Shown here in pieces: positions 44,800-55,689 of a stretch of 64,000 nucleotides of DNA. Below the pieces are notes generated by a model. It made no database searches. It saw only the letters and a list, made by a program, of their open reading frames with translations, and was not told where the DNA came from. The DNA is from Anodontia alba (taxonomy: Eukaryota; Mollusca; Bivalvia; Lucinida; Lucinidae). The stretch is taken from the NCBI GenBank assembly GCA_964016985.1, contig OZ024821.1:85471035-85535034 (forward strand), written 5' to 3'. A program made the position numbers and the translations under genes. Every line of letters starts with the position of its first letter. The first letter of the stretch is position 1.

Positions 44800-46215
44800 A
44801 GAGAGGTGATAACCGTCTTCATACTGATGATAACCAGTTGGTTGCTCATCCATCAGGGGAGCAGAGTCTAACAAGTCTTAATAGTTTAAATATGGATGGA
44901 GAAACACAGCAAACCAGAAGAGATAATGTCTCTTCAGACACAACGGGAGGCTTGGTTCAGAGAGTAGATAGCTTGTACACTGATGGAGCGGGAGATCACA
45001 GAAGCAATCCAAGTATCTCCCAAGCAGATGGTAATATGTTTTCTGTACATTCTTTAGCTACACAGGGTACCAGCAATAGTTCAAAGGTTCATGAGAATTC
45101 TGCAGCTGGGAATGGAGAACTGAAGACTGTGGTGTTAAAAGGACAGGAGCCTGTTACAGCTGACTTGAGACCTAGTCAATCTGCCAGGCCTAACACAACG
45201 TCTGTGATGACACTTGAAGCTAGCCCAACTGTCTGTGCTCCAGTTGCCAAAATATTACCTTCAGAATCAACAAGCAAGAAAACACTGGCTGATGACAGTA
45301 GAGCTGCAGAAAGGAAGGTGAATAGTAATATTGAAAGAGAATTACAGGCTGAGGGTAAAGTAAGCCAAGTATTAAGCTTATCCAATGATGATGATATAAC
45401 TTTTGATAATGGAAGCCAAGAATTTGTTGGTGCAGCATACAACACAGAAAAAGATAAAAGTAATACAGGTGATAAACATTTAAACCAGAATAAACAACCA
45501 CATTCAACAGAATCTAGTTTGTGTTCCCAAACTGCTACTATTACTTCTACCCTCAAATCTCCAAATGAAGACAATGTAACACTGAACCCTAATAATGAAT
45601 CATCTGAAGTAAATTTTCAGGATCTCATTCTGGACTCAATACAGGCAGATGAACTGCCAAAACAGCCTGCTGATTTGGGTTATACATCAGAAAAAGTTAG
45701 TCCAGAAGCAAGACCTGAAGGTGATATGGTTAATGATCTAAATGTACTGTCTAGTGATGAGATCAGTAGTAGATGGTTCTCTAGAGATGCTTCTGAAGCC
45801 ACTGAATCTGGGTTAGGTATCAGTCCTAGTTCAAATAGAAGTAGCATGGATATGCAGAATTTAAAAGAAAACCCTGAAGATGTAAATGCCATGAATATCA
45901 TTGATGATAAAACTGAGCTTGATCAGTTTTCATGCAACACCATAGATAATCTACAAGATGAAAAACCTGGGTTGGTTACTGATGATTCTATGACAGAAGT
46001 GAAAAGGGTTTGTGATTTAGAAACACCAATAGAATTTTCTGAGAGCAGAAATCCTGAAAGTTCCTCGACAGAAGTGAAAATCATACGGAGTGACAATATG
46101 AATGAACAGCCAGGACAGATTAATGACAATGAAGATGCTATGGCTGAAGCAGTGATAAAGCCAGATAGGGCTATAAGCAGCCGCAACAGACCTGCACCTG
46201 AGGGGGAAGATGCAG
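44800..46215 (+). CDS. TIR-domain protein, coding exon 3 (long disordered region)
   Basis: A 1416-base exon after the acceptor CTTAAATTTCAG and before the donor GATGCAG|GTAAGTC, phase 1 at both sides. With the single base carried from exon 2 it reads ERGDNRLHTDDNQLVAHPSG and remains open for 472 codons. The sequence is rich in Ser, Asn, Asp, Glu and Thr, with few hydrophobic clusters, no Cys-rich motif and no recognisable domain. This suggests a long disordered tail with many possible phosphorylation sites. It lies between TIR domain and C-terminus, as tails do in some adaptor proteins. If the donor is not used, the frame runs 30 more codons to a stop at 46305-46307, which would give a shorter isoform. 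Unlike the introns, this exon is free of repeats, which supports selection. Confidence 0.75.
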
Positions 46216-46319
46216 GTAAGTCTAATTGTGCTGTTTATTTTCAAACTAATGCAGAGCAGCTTTGTAAAAATGCTAGATCTATTTTGTTACTACAGTTAAC
46301 TATCTGATGATGAAAGAAA

Positions 46320-46915
46320 TTGCTAAATTCATGCCTGAATAATGGTTTTATGACAAACGGCATGACTTCCAATTTTTCCATTGTTAACTTTCCATTCATG
46401 AGCAGTAATACGCTTTCTGCACCAGCGTATGGCGTTTACGTTTCACAGTTAATCTGTTATGCAAGAGCCTGTTCAAATTATCAGGATTTCATGGAGTGTG
46501 AGAAAGTGACTACAAGGTTGTTGAGCCAGGGGTATCAAAAAACCAAACTGGTAGCAACACTTAAGAAGTTCTATGGGAGACATCATGATCAGGTCAATCC
46601 CTACAATGTGGCAGTTTCCAGAACTGTTTCTAATGTTTTTGCCAATGACCAGCCATAAGTAGACTTCCAAAATCCCAGACATATGCTTCTACCTACATTT
46701 CCTTAGTTCAGGCCTATGGGCATGGTGGGTGAAGCTTGCTTACCAAGTAATGCTTACTATCTGTGGATGCCCGATTACACCCTTTGTTCTGGGGTCCATG
46801 TCTGTTGGTTTGAACATTCTGATTTGTCATTCATTTACGGATTTTGAGTTTGGATTACAGCTTGGGTACCATGACCACTACTACATGTACTTTAGAAATA
46901 AGGAAACATGTTAGA
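46320..46915 (+). pseudogene. Retrotransposon reverse-transcriptase C-terminal fragment
   Basis: A 112-codon frame (46320-46658) encodes VNFPFMSSNTLSAPAYGVYV, then SQLICYARACSNYQDFMECE and LKKFYGRHHDQVNPYNVAVS. This block is common at the end of reverse-transcriptase polyproteins in invertebrate genomes (recalled, not searched). Non-coding 3' sequence to about 46915 seems to belong to it, ending near AATAAAAGAATAAA. It begins about 100 bases after the exon 3 donor and lies in the same direction as the gene, but has no splice relation to it. Confidence 0.6.
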
Positions 46916-47281
46916 AGCCAAATAAAAGAATAAATTGTTTTGCTATAAATTTATCTCATACTGTAAACTACATTTATCTCCTATTATAAACATGGTGTTA
47001 CGACCGAGTGGTTGTGCACTGTTTCACTATATGTCAGAATAACATCCTCAAGATCGGTGACAAAAAACAGAACCAATGCTGGATATTCCAATGAATAAAA
47101 TTTTAATAAGGTAGTTTTGCATGCAACAGCAGATTATTAGAACAAAGCAAATTCCTTTGAAGTGACACTTTTCTTTCTCTTGGTTATCAATCTATGATGG
47201 CATAACATTCTTCAGATGAATAAAAATAGATTTCCCTATAATTAGGTTGATGAGCTTACAATAGCATGTCACTGACAAGTA
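46916..47281. other. Intron 3, no gene
   Basis: AT-rich. Nothing recognised. Confidence 0.4.
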
Positions 47282-48620
47282 CAGGGCTTCCGTTAAGCAG
47301 ACGTACGACGTATATTACGCCCTTAGATTGCCACCGGACGTCCAAATTGAACTTCAAAGACGTACCGGGGACTTCCGAAATTTCTTTTGTCCGTCTGAAA
47401 TCAATACCCGAGACGTCCAAAAATTGTCAAAAGGCCCGCCCACTTTTAACCAGCTGTATGATGTTTGCCCCGCCTACTTACCGGAAATTCGCTACCTGTG
47501 TTGACTGAGCTTTAAGGACGTCCCACTTTCCGCTTGCGGGAATTTTATTGACAGCCGTGTCAAGCGTCGCGGCACCCTTTTGATGGCCGCGTCATCACCG
47601 CGTGTATTTGTCACGCGTGCTTTGATTAATTGATGTTTTTATAACTAAATTTTCTACTGTGACCCCGAAAATATTCGTTGAAATTATATGAAGTCATTAT
47701 TATTTTTTAATATTCATGTCTTAAAATCTTAAATTATTATTTTGCTAAGAATGTGTGTCGTCTGCAACACTTCCGGGAATTGCCGAGTGAAATTCTATAA
47801 ATAAATAAATAACAATTATGCACAGAACGCAAATCAAAGTCTATTCGAATTCAGAAGCTTACGTTTGTCATGACAACAAAAGCAATTTTTCAAATGAAAA
47901 GAAAATACATTTTTTGTCAAAATTTTCAGAAAACTCGTTTCTAAATGCGAAGCCTTGTTCCGGTTGCGCTGTTTACCAGCACGGAAAAGATGCAAAGTAA
48001 GTCTAAATACAGGCGATTTGCGATGGTTTTGCTTGCTTTTCTCCGTGAACGAACGTTTTGCTGTTGGTATTTCATCGAGAGCTGCCTTTAATTTGTTTGT
48101 TGTTGCACGAGTCGGCGCCGTTTTCCCGCAATTTTTGTGAAGTAAGCAACTCGTTTGCTTGTGTTGATTAGCTTCAATCCGAACAAATATTACATTTAAT
48201 ACATTTCTGCAAAATAATTTCAGCATAGTTTATTTTTTAAGAAAACATGTTTTGGGTGTTTTCTCTCATGTATTTTCTTTTCTTTTTTCCTTCTCTGGGC
48301 TTTGAAACGAATGCGAAGTTGTTGATGCTTTCTCTGAGGTCCGACATACAAGTACAGGCTTTCCAAAAAGATGTGATCGAATTTTAATAAGCGATAAGGA
48401 CATTTTTAGAACACATCTAAGAGAAGCGTATATCATGATGATTCTGTGTGACACTGAAAAAAGAACCTATGTTCAACTAAAGAAAGGGCAGACTGCCTCA
48501 GCATGGAAAAAAAGTGGGACTTCCTAGATTTTTCAATGGGACTTCCAAATTTGAGGGGTAGGAAGTCTGGGACTTCCTGAGTCCCCAGACTTCCTGAGTC
48601 TGAAGTTAATGGAAGCCCTG
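47282..48620. mobile_element. CAGGGCTTCC-ended DNA element, 1.34 kb
   Basis: Ends CAGGGCTTCCGTTAA and TTAATGGAAGCCCTG. CAAGTA flanks both sides (47276-47281 and 48621-48626). Both subterminal regions repeat GGGACTTCC/GACGTCC words. The ends look hAT-like, but the exact duplication is six bases, not eight. No transposase domain was recognised. The 130-residue minus-strand frame at 47834-48226 has no identifiable motif. Confidence 0.75.
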
Positions 48621-49530
48621 CAAGTATGATGGCATACAAAATACAAACTAAACTTACTATCAATGACTTGTTTCTCTCAACAGAAACAAACTGAAAATCA
48701 TGGCTCAATCCATTGAACATCCTCTCACCTCCTACAGATTTGACTGAAAGCCCAAAGCACACGTGTCACTTAAATACTCCAGCAGTACGGTGTTCAGTGA
48801 GCGCTGAAAAATTCCAACAATGACTGAAGTCTCAGCACTGCTGGATGACGGCCACTGAATCGGCAAGTGGTCACACTAGAAAGGTAGTGTAACTGAAACG
48901 GGTGGGATAATTAAGTATTAAAATTCATATTAAATTCAACTTTAAATGACAATTTTACCTATACTTTATGCAATTTATGCCCTAGCTGGAAAAAATCTAT
49001 ATTTAGGTGTTTACATTGAAGGTAATAAAGAAAGCTCAAACTTGCTATGATGTCATACATGGCTAACATGAAATGTCAATAATGTGAAGCATTGGACAAC
49101 AACAAGAAACATTCCTAATTGTGGATAAAATATTAGCTTAAAACTTATTACATTTACACCAAATGACTCAAAAATGGATGGATTAAATACAAAAATGATG
49201 CTGGATAAATGACACGTATGACAAAGCTTAGAAACTTATGGCAAAAAGGTAAATGCGACTCAGTTACATAATTCCTCACCAGGTTTTCATGTTACAGTGT
49301 TACATATCATAAGCAATAACAGCATATAGATCTATCAGTGTAGGGACGATCAGCATAGAACTCTTCAGGCAAAACAAATTCTAAAAAGTTATTAAATCTG
49401 CCATTTTGTCTCATTTGCTGGAGGTGATAACCTTGTTTTTCTTCACCTACAGTTTCAGCTGGAATATTTAAAAGAATATGTTCAGATTCATTAAATCCTA
49501 TTATTACATTTTCAGGAGTGATTTACTGAG
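48621..49530. other. Intron 3, no gene or clear repeat
   Basis: No long frame with coding character and no strong inverted repeat noticed. Confidence 0.4.
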
Positions 49531-49534
49531 ATTT

Positions 49535-50140
49535 GTCATTGAATTATAATTGATAATTCACGGAGTGAATTATTTCATTTCAAACACTCAACAGTTTGAC
49601 GTCATAATTGCTAGGCGATGTTGCTGACGTTGTTGGTAACAACAATAACAATAGTTGACGTTTTGTGGAAAATTTGATAAAATCATGGAAATCAGACTGC
49701 AATTTTCACATCCAGTTGGCATTCTTGAGGAAAGACCCAGGGACACAAATATAAAGTATGGATTTTCTTGATAATCTAGTTCTACTATCGTGACATTGTT
49801 GTGTCTGTATTTCAAGAACAGGATAATTTTTACATCAAAGTGAAAACAAGATGGCGACTGATTTTCAAACTAAACCATGCCTCCTGAAATTCATACACTG
49901 ACTGGAACTATATTTTGGTAGCAGATCATAACGACTGAATGTGAAAATTCAAAGATAATCCATGAATGAAAATGTAATGAACAATTTATTTTCTTGTTTT
50001 GATTGATTACGGAGAAATAATTCACTCATGTTCTAAGGTTTGCTTGTAAAAAACTCATTCGCTTCGCTCACTGTTTTTTTTACTCGCAATATTCACATTT
50101 GTGAATTATTTCTCCGTAATCGATCAAAACAACCAAATAA
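49535..50140. repeat. Foldback region with 33-bp arms
   Basis: TTTTGATTGATTACGGAGAA (49996) pairs with TTCTCCGTAATCGATCAAAA (50114-50133). The arms extend into AATAATTCAC/GTGAATTATT. A related GTGAATTATTTCATTTC phrase lies at 49565. Confidence 0.7.
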
Positions 50141-50321
50141 ACTCTATATAATGGGCATAAGGACAGCTTTTTCCCTCTTAACAAAAGTAATTGCTTTTTA
50201 AAGATTTTGACAATTTTTCAAGTTTTTTTCAGTTGATAAATGATTAATCTTCAACAATAAAAACTGATAGGTACTTCCGTGGAGGAAAAAAACAATGGCT
50301 GTGATATAAGCCTGTTCGTCC

Positions 50322-50322
50322 T

Positions 50323-50355
<33 letters not shown>

Positions 50356-50377
50356 AGTGTGTGTGTGTGTGTGTGTG
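50322..50377. repeat. (TG)n microsatellite
   Basis: Two TG runs separated by TATGTAG. Confidence 0.95.
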
Positions 50378-50439
50378 AACACTTATAGAAAAAGTCCTTG
50401 ACTTTTATGATAGCTTCAGATAAAGCACTTTTTTCAGCC

Positions 50440-51800
50440 AAGAAGTATTGATATTTTTTTTTATTTCTTCAGAAAAAACATGTTATGGGTACTCACTAGA
50501 GGTGCCTCATTAAGGTGCTTCTAATGAGTACGGTAAATGTCCTAAAATTTCGAACAAAATTAAATAATTTCAGTTCTTGCTGTTCGAAATTTTAGAAATT
50601 ATGATTTGTTCGAAATTTTTAGGACAGATTCACTTACAGCCAAAATTGACCTGGCTATCGGACGCTTTTAGACACCCGAAACGACAAAAAAGGACCTACA
50701 TGACAAAAGGGTTTTCTTATTTGCTATGTGTGATGGTGAACTGAATGAAATTGTATGAACTAATAAATAATTACCACGCTGATGTTTGTTTTTAATTCCA
50801 TCGGATTAATTCTATGTCGAATAATGTTTCTCGTAACAAAACAATTAATTATCCGGTACACTAATTAATCGCCAGATACGCTTGTTCCGCACTCCGGGAA
50901 TGTGCCACTTTCTTAAAATAGGCTGGCTTAGTCCACTGTCTTCTTACATAACAACTCTTTTCACTTTACCGCACTGAGATACACAAGCTGACCAAAAATA
51001 CTTCAAAAGGTTACCGCACGTTTGTTCTTGTTTGAGCCACTACAGAAACACAAAAGTCCCTTTCCTCAAAGGTGAAGCGTACAGAGTTTAAATGTGAAAA
51101 GCGCAGACTGATTAGACCTTCCACTGTTTTGAAGCGCAGTATTCACACTGCTTGCTGACATAATGCATTCTGTTGGCGATATGCGCGGATCCATAGATTT
51201 ATCCTGGACTTCGTTTTCAACCGAAATATTTATCATGTCTGCCACAAGGTAACAACAGTTCTAGATCACCTGCGCATAATCTAACCCTTGTCACGCAGAC
51301 ATCCATGTGACTGTCGCGTAGAAATGGCTAACATTGTGATGTTTTTTTGTTTTTTTTTTCTTGTGAATTTTCAGTCATTATCTCCTTGGTTTGTATAAAA
51401 TTAAAATATGGTTCCCATGCCATTTATGTACATAAAGTTCGTTATGAAACTGCTGTGTGCATTTACGTTTTACGGTGGCTTTCAACACTACTACTTTAGT
51501 TTCCGGTTCCGTAACAAAAAAAAAAAAAAAAAAAAAAAAAAACGTTACCAAAATTAGAATGTGCCAATAAAAAATTACTTGAAGCTGTGTTTGAAATTTT
51601 AGAAATCCCCTTTTTGCAAAACCGCCACTGTTCGGGATTTTAGTACATTTCCAGAAATTATTTTGGGCAAAAATACTAGGTGTTCGAAATTTTAGAGTGT
51701 TCAAAATTTTAGGACATTTACCATACCCACAACATGTTTTCATGGAGAAATAAGAAAAATATTGTGTAGAAATCCATGCTTATCTGGGGCTATCTGTAAA
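50440..51800. mobile_element. Foldback family A element, split by another element
   Basis: Left part 50440-50530 (TTATTTCTTCAGAAAAAACA, ATGGGTACTCACTAGAGGTG, CTTCTAATGAGTA). The right part from 51726 resumes CCCACAACATGTTTTCATGG and AAATAAGAAAAATATTG. The junction GAGTA/CCCACAAC matches intact copies exactly. Confidence 0.8.
50531..51723. mobile_element. TA-flanked DNA element inside a foldback MITE, 1193 bp
   Basis: Ends CGGTAAATGTCCTAAAATTT and, complemented, TGGTAAATGTCCTAAAATTT, flanked by TA (50529-50530, 51724-51725). GTTCGAAATTTTAG is repeated near both ends. No transposase is recognisable inside; an A-tract is at 51516-51542. A 218-bp relative is at 52538-52755. Tc1/mariner-type insertion is inferred from the TA. 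Confidence 0.75.
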
Positions 51801-52184
51801 TATGTATTTTTTAGTTCAGGTGAGAAAGCTCAGGATGGGTTATACAATGTATTGACCATTTCTGGTCCATCCATTTTTCGGCACTAGTTAAACTGCTTCT
51901 TCTCCAAAGTCAGTGAAGCCATTTGAACCCAAGTTTTTGGGGTTGAAGAATTAGAGTTGTAAAAAATATGTGGATCAGCCATTTTGATTGCTTGCCATGG
52001 CAGCTGAAAGGTCCAATAGACTTAAACTGGGAAATGTTCATTCACTTAACTCTTCAGAAACCACTTTTTCAGTTGCAACTCAAATTGCACGAGGAGCATT
52101 CTTGGGATAAAGGCTGCTAAATTTGCAAAAAAAAAAAAAAAAAAATATCAGGAATTGGTGCCAAAGATGGCAATGATGGCCATA
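51801..52184. repeat. Degraded satellite-unit sequence
   Basis: TTTAGTTCAGGTGAGAAAGCTCAGGATGGG-like start (split phrases TTCAGGTGAG, AGCTCAGGATGG), GAAACCACTTTTTC and CAAGATGGC-like words, as in the carriers. No gene. Confidence 0.45.
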
Positions 52185-52528
52185 CAGTGAACCCTCGTTA
52201 CAATGACAGCATTTGTTCACAAAGATATTGCCATTAAAATGAATTTGCTGTTATAGAGAATACATAATGAGCAGATTGATATGTAAGAAAGGTCATGTTT
52301 TGTTCTTATTTCCTCATAGAACATATGTTTTGGATATTTGTTAGAATCACCTCATTGAAGCAATTCTAACAAATATCCAAAACATATGTTTCTTTTAAAA
52401 TATTAAATACAATATTGCATAATTTGTGACTAATTGTTATCTCTTAAGCGAAGGTTTCATGGCAGTCAAAATGTCATTATAACGAATTTTGTCATTGTAT
52501 CAAGTGTTGGTATAAAGAGGGTTGACCG
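52185..52528. mobile_element. Pogo/Tigger-like MITE, 344 bp, copy 1
   Basis: Ends CAGTGAACCCTCGTTACAAT and, complemented, CGGTCAACCCTCTTTATACC. TA flanks both ends (52183-52184, 52529-52530). The central hairpin has ATATTTGTTAGAATCACCTC and partner. Copy 2 is at 60699-61041. Confidence 0.85.
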
Positions 52529-52537
52529 TATATGGTA

Positions 52538-52755
52538 CAATAAATGTCTTAAAATTTTGAAAACTTTATTTCATTCTTCTTTGCCTAAATTTTGTTGTTT
52601 TTTTATGCAGTTGTGTCTTAAAATACTTTGTTGAAAGGCAAACAATGTAGACTGATCAGACTGCTCCTTCAAGAGCAATCTGATCTGGGTATGCACTGTT
52701 TGCATATGCCATACTAACCGAAGCTTTGGTGTACAAAATTTTAGGACACTTACTG
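52538..52755. mobile_element. Short TAAATGTCCTAAAATTT MITE, 218 bp
   Basis: Ends CAATAAATGTCTTAAAATTT and, complemented, CAGTAAGTGTCCTAAAATTT, with TA flanks (52536-52537, 52756-52757). The centre is the GGCAAACAATGTAGACTGAT hairpin otherwise seen in piggyBac-like MITEs. Confidence 0.8.
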
Positions 52756-53014
52756 TAAAAACTTTAAAGATTGTATTCTCTGAAACTGCATGGCTGACTG
52801 GGCTCAAATTGCATTTGGAGTGTCCTTGAGACAAAATCTTCAAAGTTTATGAACAATTTTGGGAACCAATGTCTAAGATGGTCTCCAGCTGTTTCAAGCA
52901 TAAACCTATATAAATTTATTTTATAGTCTGTAAGAGCAATAGAAAATAATGAAGAATGTTCTTTAGTTTTATATGCCTGTCATTAAAAATATTTTTTTTT
53001 TCTGATTTTTATTT

Positions 53015-53190
53015 TATCTGCTGATACGGCACTGTTTTCAAGTGAAGAGTACTGATATGTTTTATTTCTTCATGGAAAATTTTGTTTTTGGTGTTCATTA
53101 GAAATGCCTCACCAAGTGCTTCAGATGAATACTCATAAATGTATACTTTTGCAGAGAAATAAGAAAAATATATGTATCTGGGCTGAGGCC
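53015..53190. repeat. Foldback family A, diverged copy
   Basis: ATATGTTTTATTTCTTCATG, GTTCATTAGAAATGCCTCAC and GCAGAGAAATAAGAAAAATA. Confidence 0.65.
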
Positions 53191-53204
53191 CCAGTTATCC
53201 GGAA

Positions 53205-53748
53205 TATTACATAGCTCTAGATAAGAAGGGGTATCCAAAAAATAGTTTTCTTATTTCTCCACAAAAACATATATTGTGTTGTTCTCAGTAGAAGCACCTC
53301 GGTGAGGCACTTCTGATACAGTCGACTCTCATTATCTTGAATTCCAAGGGACTCACTGAAATACTTCGAGATATCCGTACCTCCACATATCAGAGTTGAA
53401 AGAGTGAGGAAAACAATAAATTGAACAACCACATTTAACAAATGAATATGTAATTTGACTCCTGGAGTTAAATATATATATATATAAAATAATGTAGAAA
53501 AGAGGAGAAATTGCTCCTTAGGAGCAATTTCTCCTCTTTTCCACATTATTTTGTTACCTGTTGTCATAGTTTTATGTTAAAACAGGGACCAGATTTTCTC
53601 TTCGAGATAAGCGGTAATTCGAAATAAGTGAGTTCGAGATAATGAGGTTCAACTATATATGTACCACAACATATGTTTTTGTGGAGAAATAAGAAAACTA
53701 TCAGTTCTTTTCAGATGTAAAAATGCTTATCTGGAGCCATGATATTGT
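53205..53748. mobile_element. Foldback family A element, split by a pogo-like MITE
   Basis: Left part 53205-53318 (AGCTCTAGATAAGAAGGGG, TTTTCTTATTTCTCCACAAA, GAAGCACCTCGGTGAGGCAC). Right part 53656-53748 (CCACAACATATGTTTTTGTG, AAATAAGAAAACTATC, GCTTATCTGGAGCCATG). It ends 12 bases before coding exon 4. Confidence 0.8.
53319..53655. mobile_element. Pogo-like MITE, 337 bp, nested
   Basis: Ends CAGTCGACTCTCATTATCTT and, complemented, TAGTTGAACCTCATTATCTC. Flanked by TA (53317-53318, 53656-53657). The centre is a perfect-looking palindrome, GGAGAAATTGCTCCTTAGGA, with long arms (53488-53552). Confidence 0.8.
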
Positions 53749-53760
53749 TGTATTTTACAG

Positions 53761-53942
53761 TTGTTACCATGGGAAATGGTGTTTCAAGAACAGTACAACA
53801 GTCTGAGAATTCTGCTAGTACCAAAGAGTCTGAAGAAATCCCCCTCATCAGTGAAAACCAACAAGTTTCAGGTTACAGCTGGTTTAAATTTGGTGTTCAG
53901 TGTTTTTGTGGGGCCATTTCCAGGACAGATGCTTTGTTATGA
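53761..53942 (+). CDS. TIR-domain protein, terminal coding exon 4
   Basis: The acceptor TTGTTGTATTTTACAG precedes 53761. Joined in phase 1 to exon 3 it reads VVTMGNGVSRTVQQSENSAS, then TKESEEIPLISENQQVSGYS and a hydrophobic/Cys-containing tail (WFKFGVQCFCGAIS). The stop is TGA at 53940-53942. It contributes 60 residues. The downstream phrase has no known domain. The internal ATG begins MGNGVS, which fits an N-myristoylation site if it were ever used as a start. In the main model it is internal. The other open frame over the same bases would need a different intron phase and is less likely. Confidence 0.65.
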
Positions 53943-54235
53943 GCACAGATGAACACATCAAACAGGGGACTCACTAAAGGAGATTATTGTGATCAGAAAG
54001 TATTTGGCTCCCTTCTCAGGGCTACCCCTAAAGGAATGAATTTTCTCCAATAGAAGTCAATGCTTTCCTTTAAGATTAGATCCTTTTGAGAAAGGATTAA
54101 TACACCACCAGGTGAGCCAATTTATTTTCTGTTATAGTGATCTCCCTTTGAAAAGGGAGGCAAAAACTTCCAGTCCAAATGATCTTTCTTTTAACTGTAT
54201 CCATCAAATTCAACACTTTAAGCATAAGGCTCTTT
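53943..54235 (+). other. Probable start of the 3' untranslated region
   Basis: Follows the stop of exon 4. No gene. A polyadenylation site cannot be chosen: AATAAA occurs at 55583, 55736, 56235 and 56365, mostly within or beside repeats. Confidence 0.4.
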
Positions 54236-54410
54236 TTCAACAAAAACTTTGATAGTTTTCTTTTTTCTCCTGGAAAACATATGTTGTTGGTACATTTTAG
54301 AAGCACTTGTGGCAAGGTGCTTCTAGTGAGTACCCACAACATACGAGTCGTATGTTTTTGTAGATAGATAAAAATTTTATATGCCCTCTTATCTGGAGCT
54401 ATGTATAAGG
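54236..54410. repeat. Foldback family A copy
   Basis: AGTTTTCTTTTTTCTCCTGG, ATATGTTGTTGGTACATTTT, GGTGCTTCTAGTGAGTACCC, and a CTTATCTGGAGCTATG end. Confidence 0.7.
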
Positions 54411-54824
54411 GTTTAAAGTTTCCATGTCACGGTTGAACATAATGTAAAGCTGACAAACATGTGATATGTACAGTAAAATGTATTAAAGATTTGACTAATT
54501 TACATAATTTGTTGAATAATGAAATGTTTATTTTTGCACCTGGGCTAAGTAAGAATGCTGATTTATGAAGTTAATTAAATGAAAACTACATCTTGGTAAT
54601 GTCATAATAGAATGTTTGATATATGTGTCACAATGCAAGATAATGTGCCTTATAACAGGTCTGCTCAAAGAGGACTCAGATCAGTCTGTCTATCTACATG
54701 GATGTGCATGTGGACACAGACAGTCTTTGCTGGGTACACATATCTGAAATTAAATTTTCTCCCATTATATCTCAAATACTAATAGTGAAAGTCCAGATCA
54801 GACAAAGTTTCAACAGTCTTATTA

Positions 54825-55045
54825 CCATATTTACCCTACATATCGAGACACCTTATCTACTTGCCCTAAAATTTGAAATAGCCTATTCTACCACCTCTTG
54901 CTGTGTCTTAAATATTGCTTTATGTATGGTAAACAATGTGGATCGTGATCAGACGCCCCATTCTGTGGCATCTAATCTGGGTCTACACTGTTTCTAAAAG
55001 CCTATCTGTCCAAATACTTAGGGTTATTAGGGCAGGGCCTTTGTT
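54825..55045 (-). mobile_element. TTAGGGTAAATATGG-family MITE, copy 6
   Basis: TTACCATATTTACCCTACAT at the left. AAACAATGTGGATCGTGATC has its partner ATCTGGGTCTACACTGTTTC. It ends CCAAATACTTAGGGTTATTAG. Confidence 0.7.
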
Positions 55046-55059
55046 TTCCACTACCATAC

Positions 55060-55268
55060 CGTTAACAACCCTAAATATTGGGACAGACCTGTGCAAACCA
55101 TGCAGATCCTGATCAGAATGTGGCATCTGATAAGGGTGTACAATGTTTGCCACACATCCAGCAATATTTTAGACACATTAACAGGTAGTAAAATGGACTT
55201 TTTCAATTTTTAGGACAAGTATGGTCAGTAGCTAAGGTGGCCCAAATACATAGTGTAAATACAGTAAT
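55060..55268 (+). mobile_element. TTAGGGTAAATATGG-family MITE, copy 7
   Basis: TAACAACCCTAAATATTGGG, CAGACCTGTGCAAACCATGC, GTACAATGTTTGCCACACAT, then GGACAAGTATGGTCAGTAGC and AGTGTAAATACAGTA. Confidence 0.7.
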
Positions 55269-55357
55269 CAGTCGAAAACAGGGAAAGCTTAGGATCATGC
55301 TGCACATGTACTCAAATTGATCTGGGCTAGTGTTTTTAGGTTATATTACCTTTACCA

Positions 55358-55545
55358 CTCACTGTTCTAATTCAGCCGATGACAAATTGATTATATTTTT
55401 CTTATTTTTTCCAGAAAGTAGACTTTGACATTTCATGCAAAAATTGCTTGTAATGCCAAAGCCTATTTTCTGGGAAAAATAAGAAAATATTTCAAATTTT
55501 GTCTGCTGAAATATGTACCCAGCATACTAAGCAATAAAGTGCCTT
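55358..55545. repeat. Foldback element copy
   Basis: GACATTTCATGCAAAAATTG, TAATGCCAAAGCCTATTTTC, GAAAAATAAGAAAATATTTC and GTCTGCTGAAATATGTACCC. Confidence 0.7.
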
Positions 55546-55689
55546 ATCACTTAAATTGCAGTTGTAGTTATAAAATTTGTAAAATAAATGCAAACTGTTG
55601 GTTTGCCATTCTAAGTAATATATATAAATTGTATGTACGTATATCTTTTATTCAATGCTTGTAATTACTGTACATAACTTGTCTTTAAA

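Noticed and set aside
45176..45574. Minus-strand 132-codon frame
   Set aside because: It lies opposite the spliced exon 3 of the TIR-domain gene and is its antisense shadow.
46320..46658. Additional exon of the TIR-domain gene
   Set aside because: The translation looks like a retrotransposon RT tail, and no acceptor/donor pair with phase 1 brackets it.
47834..48226. Transposase of the CAGGGCTTCC element
   Set aside because: A basic low-complexity frame without any transposase motif; probably chance.
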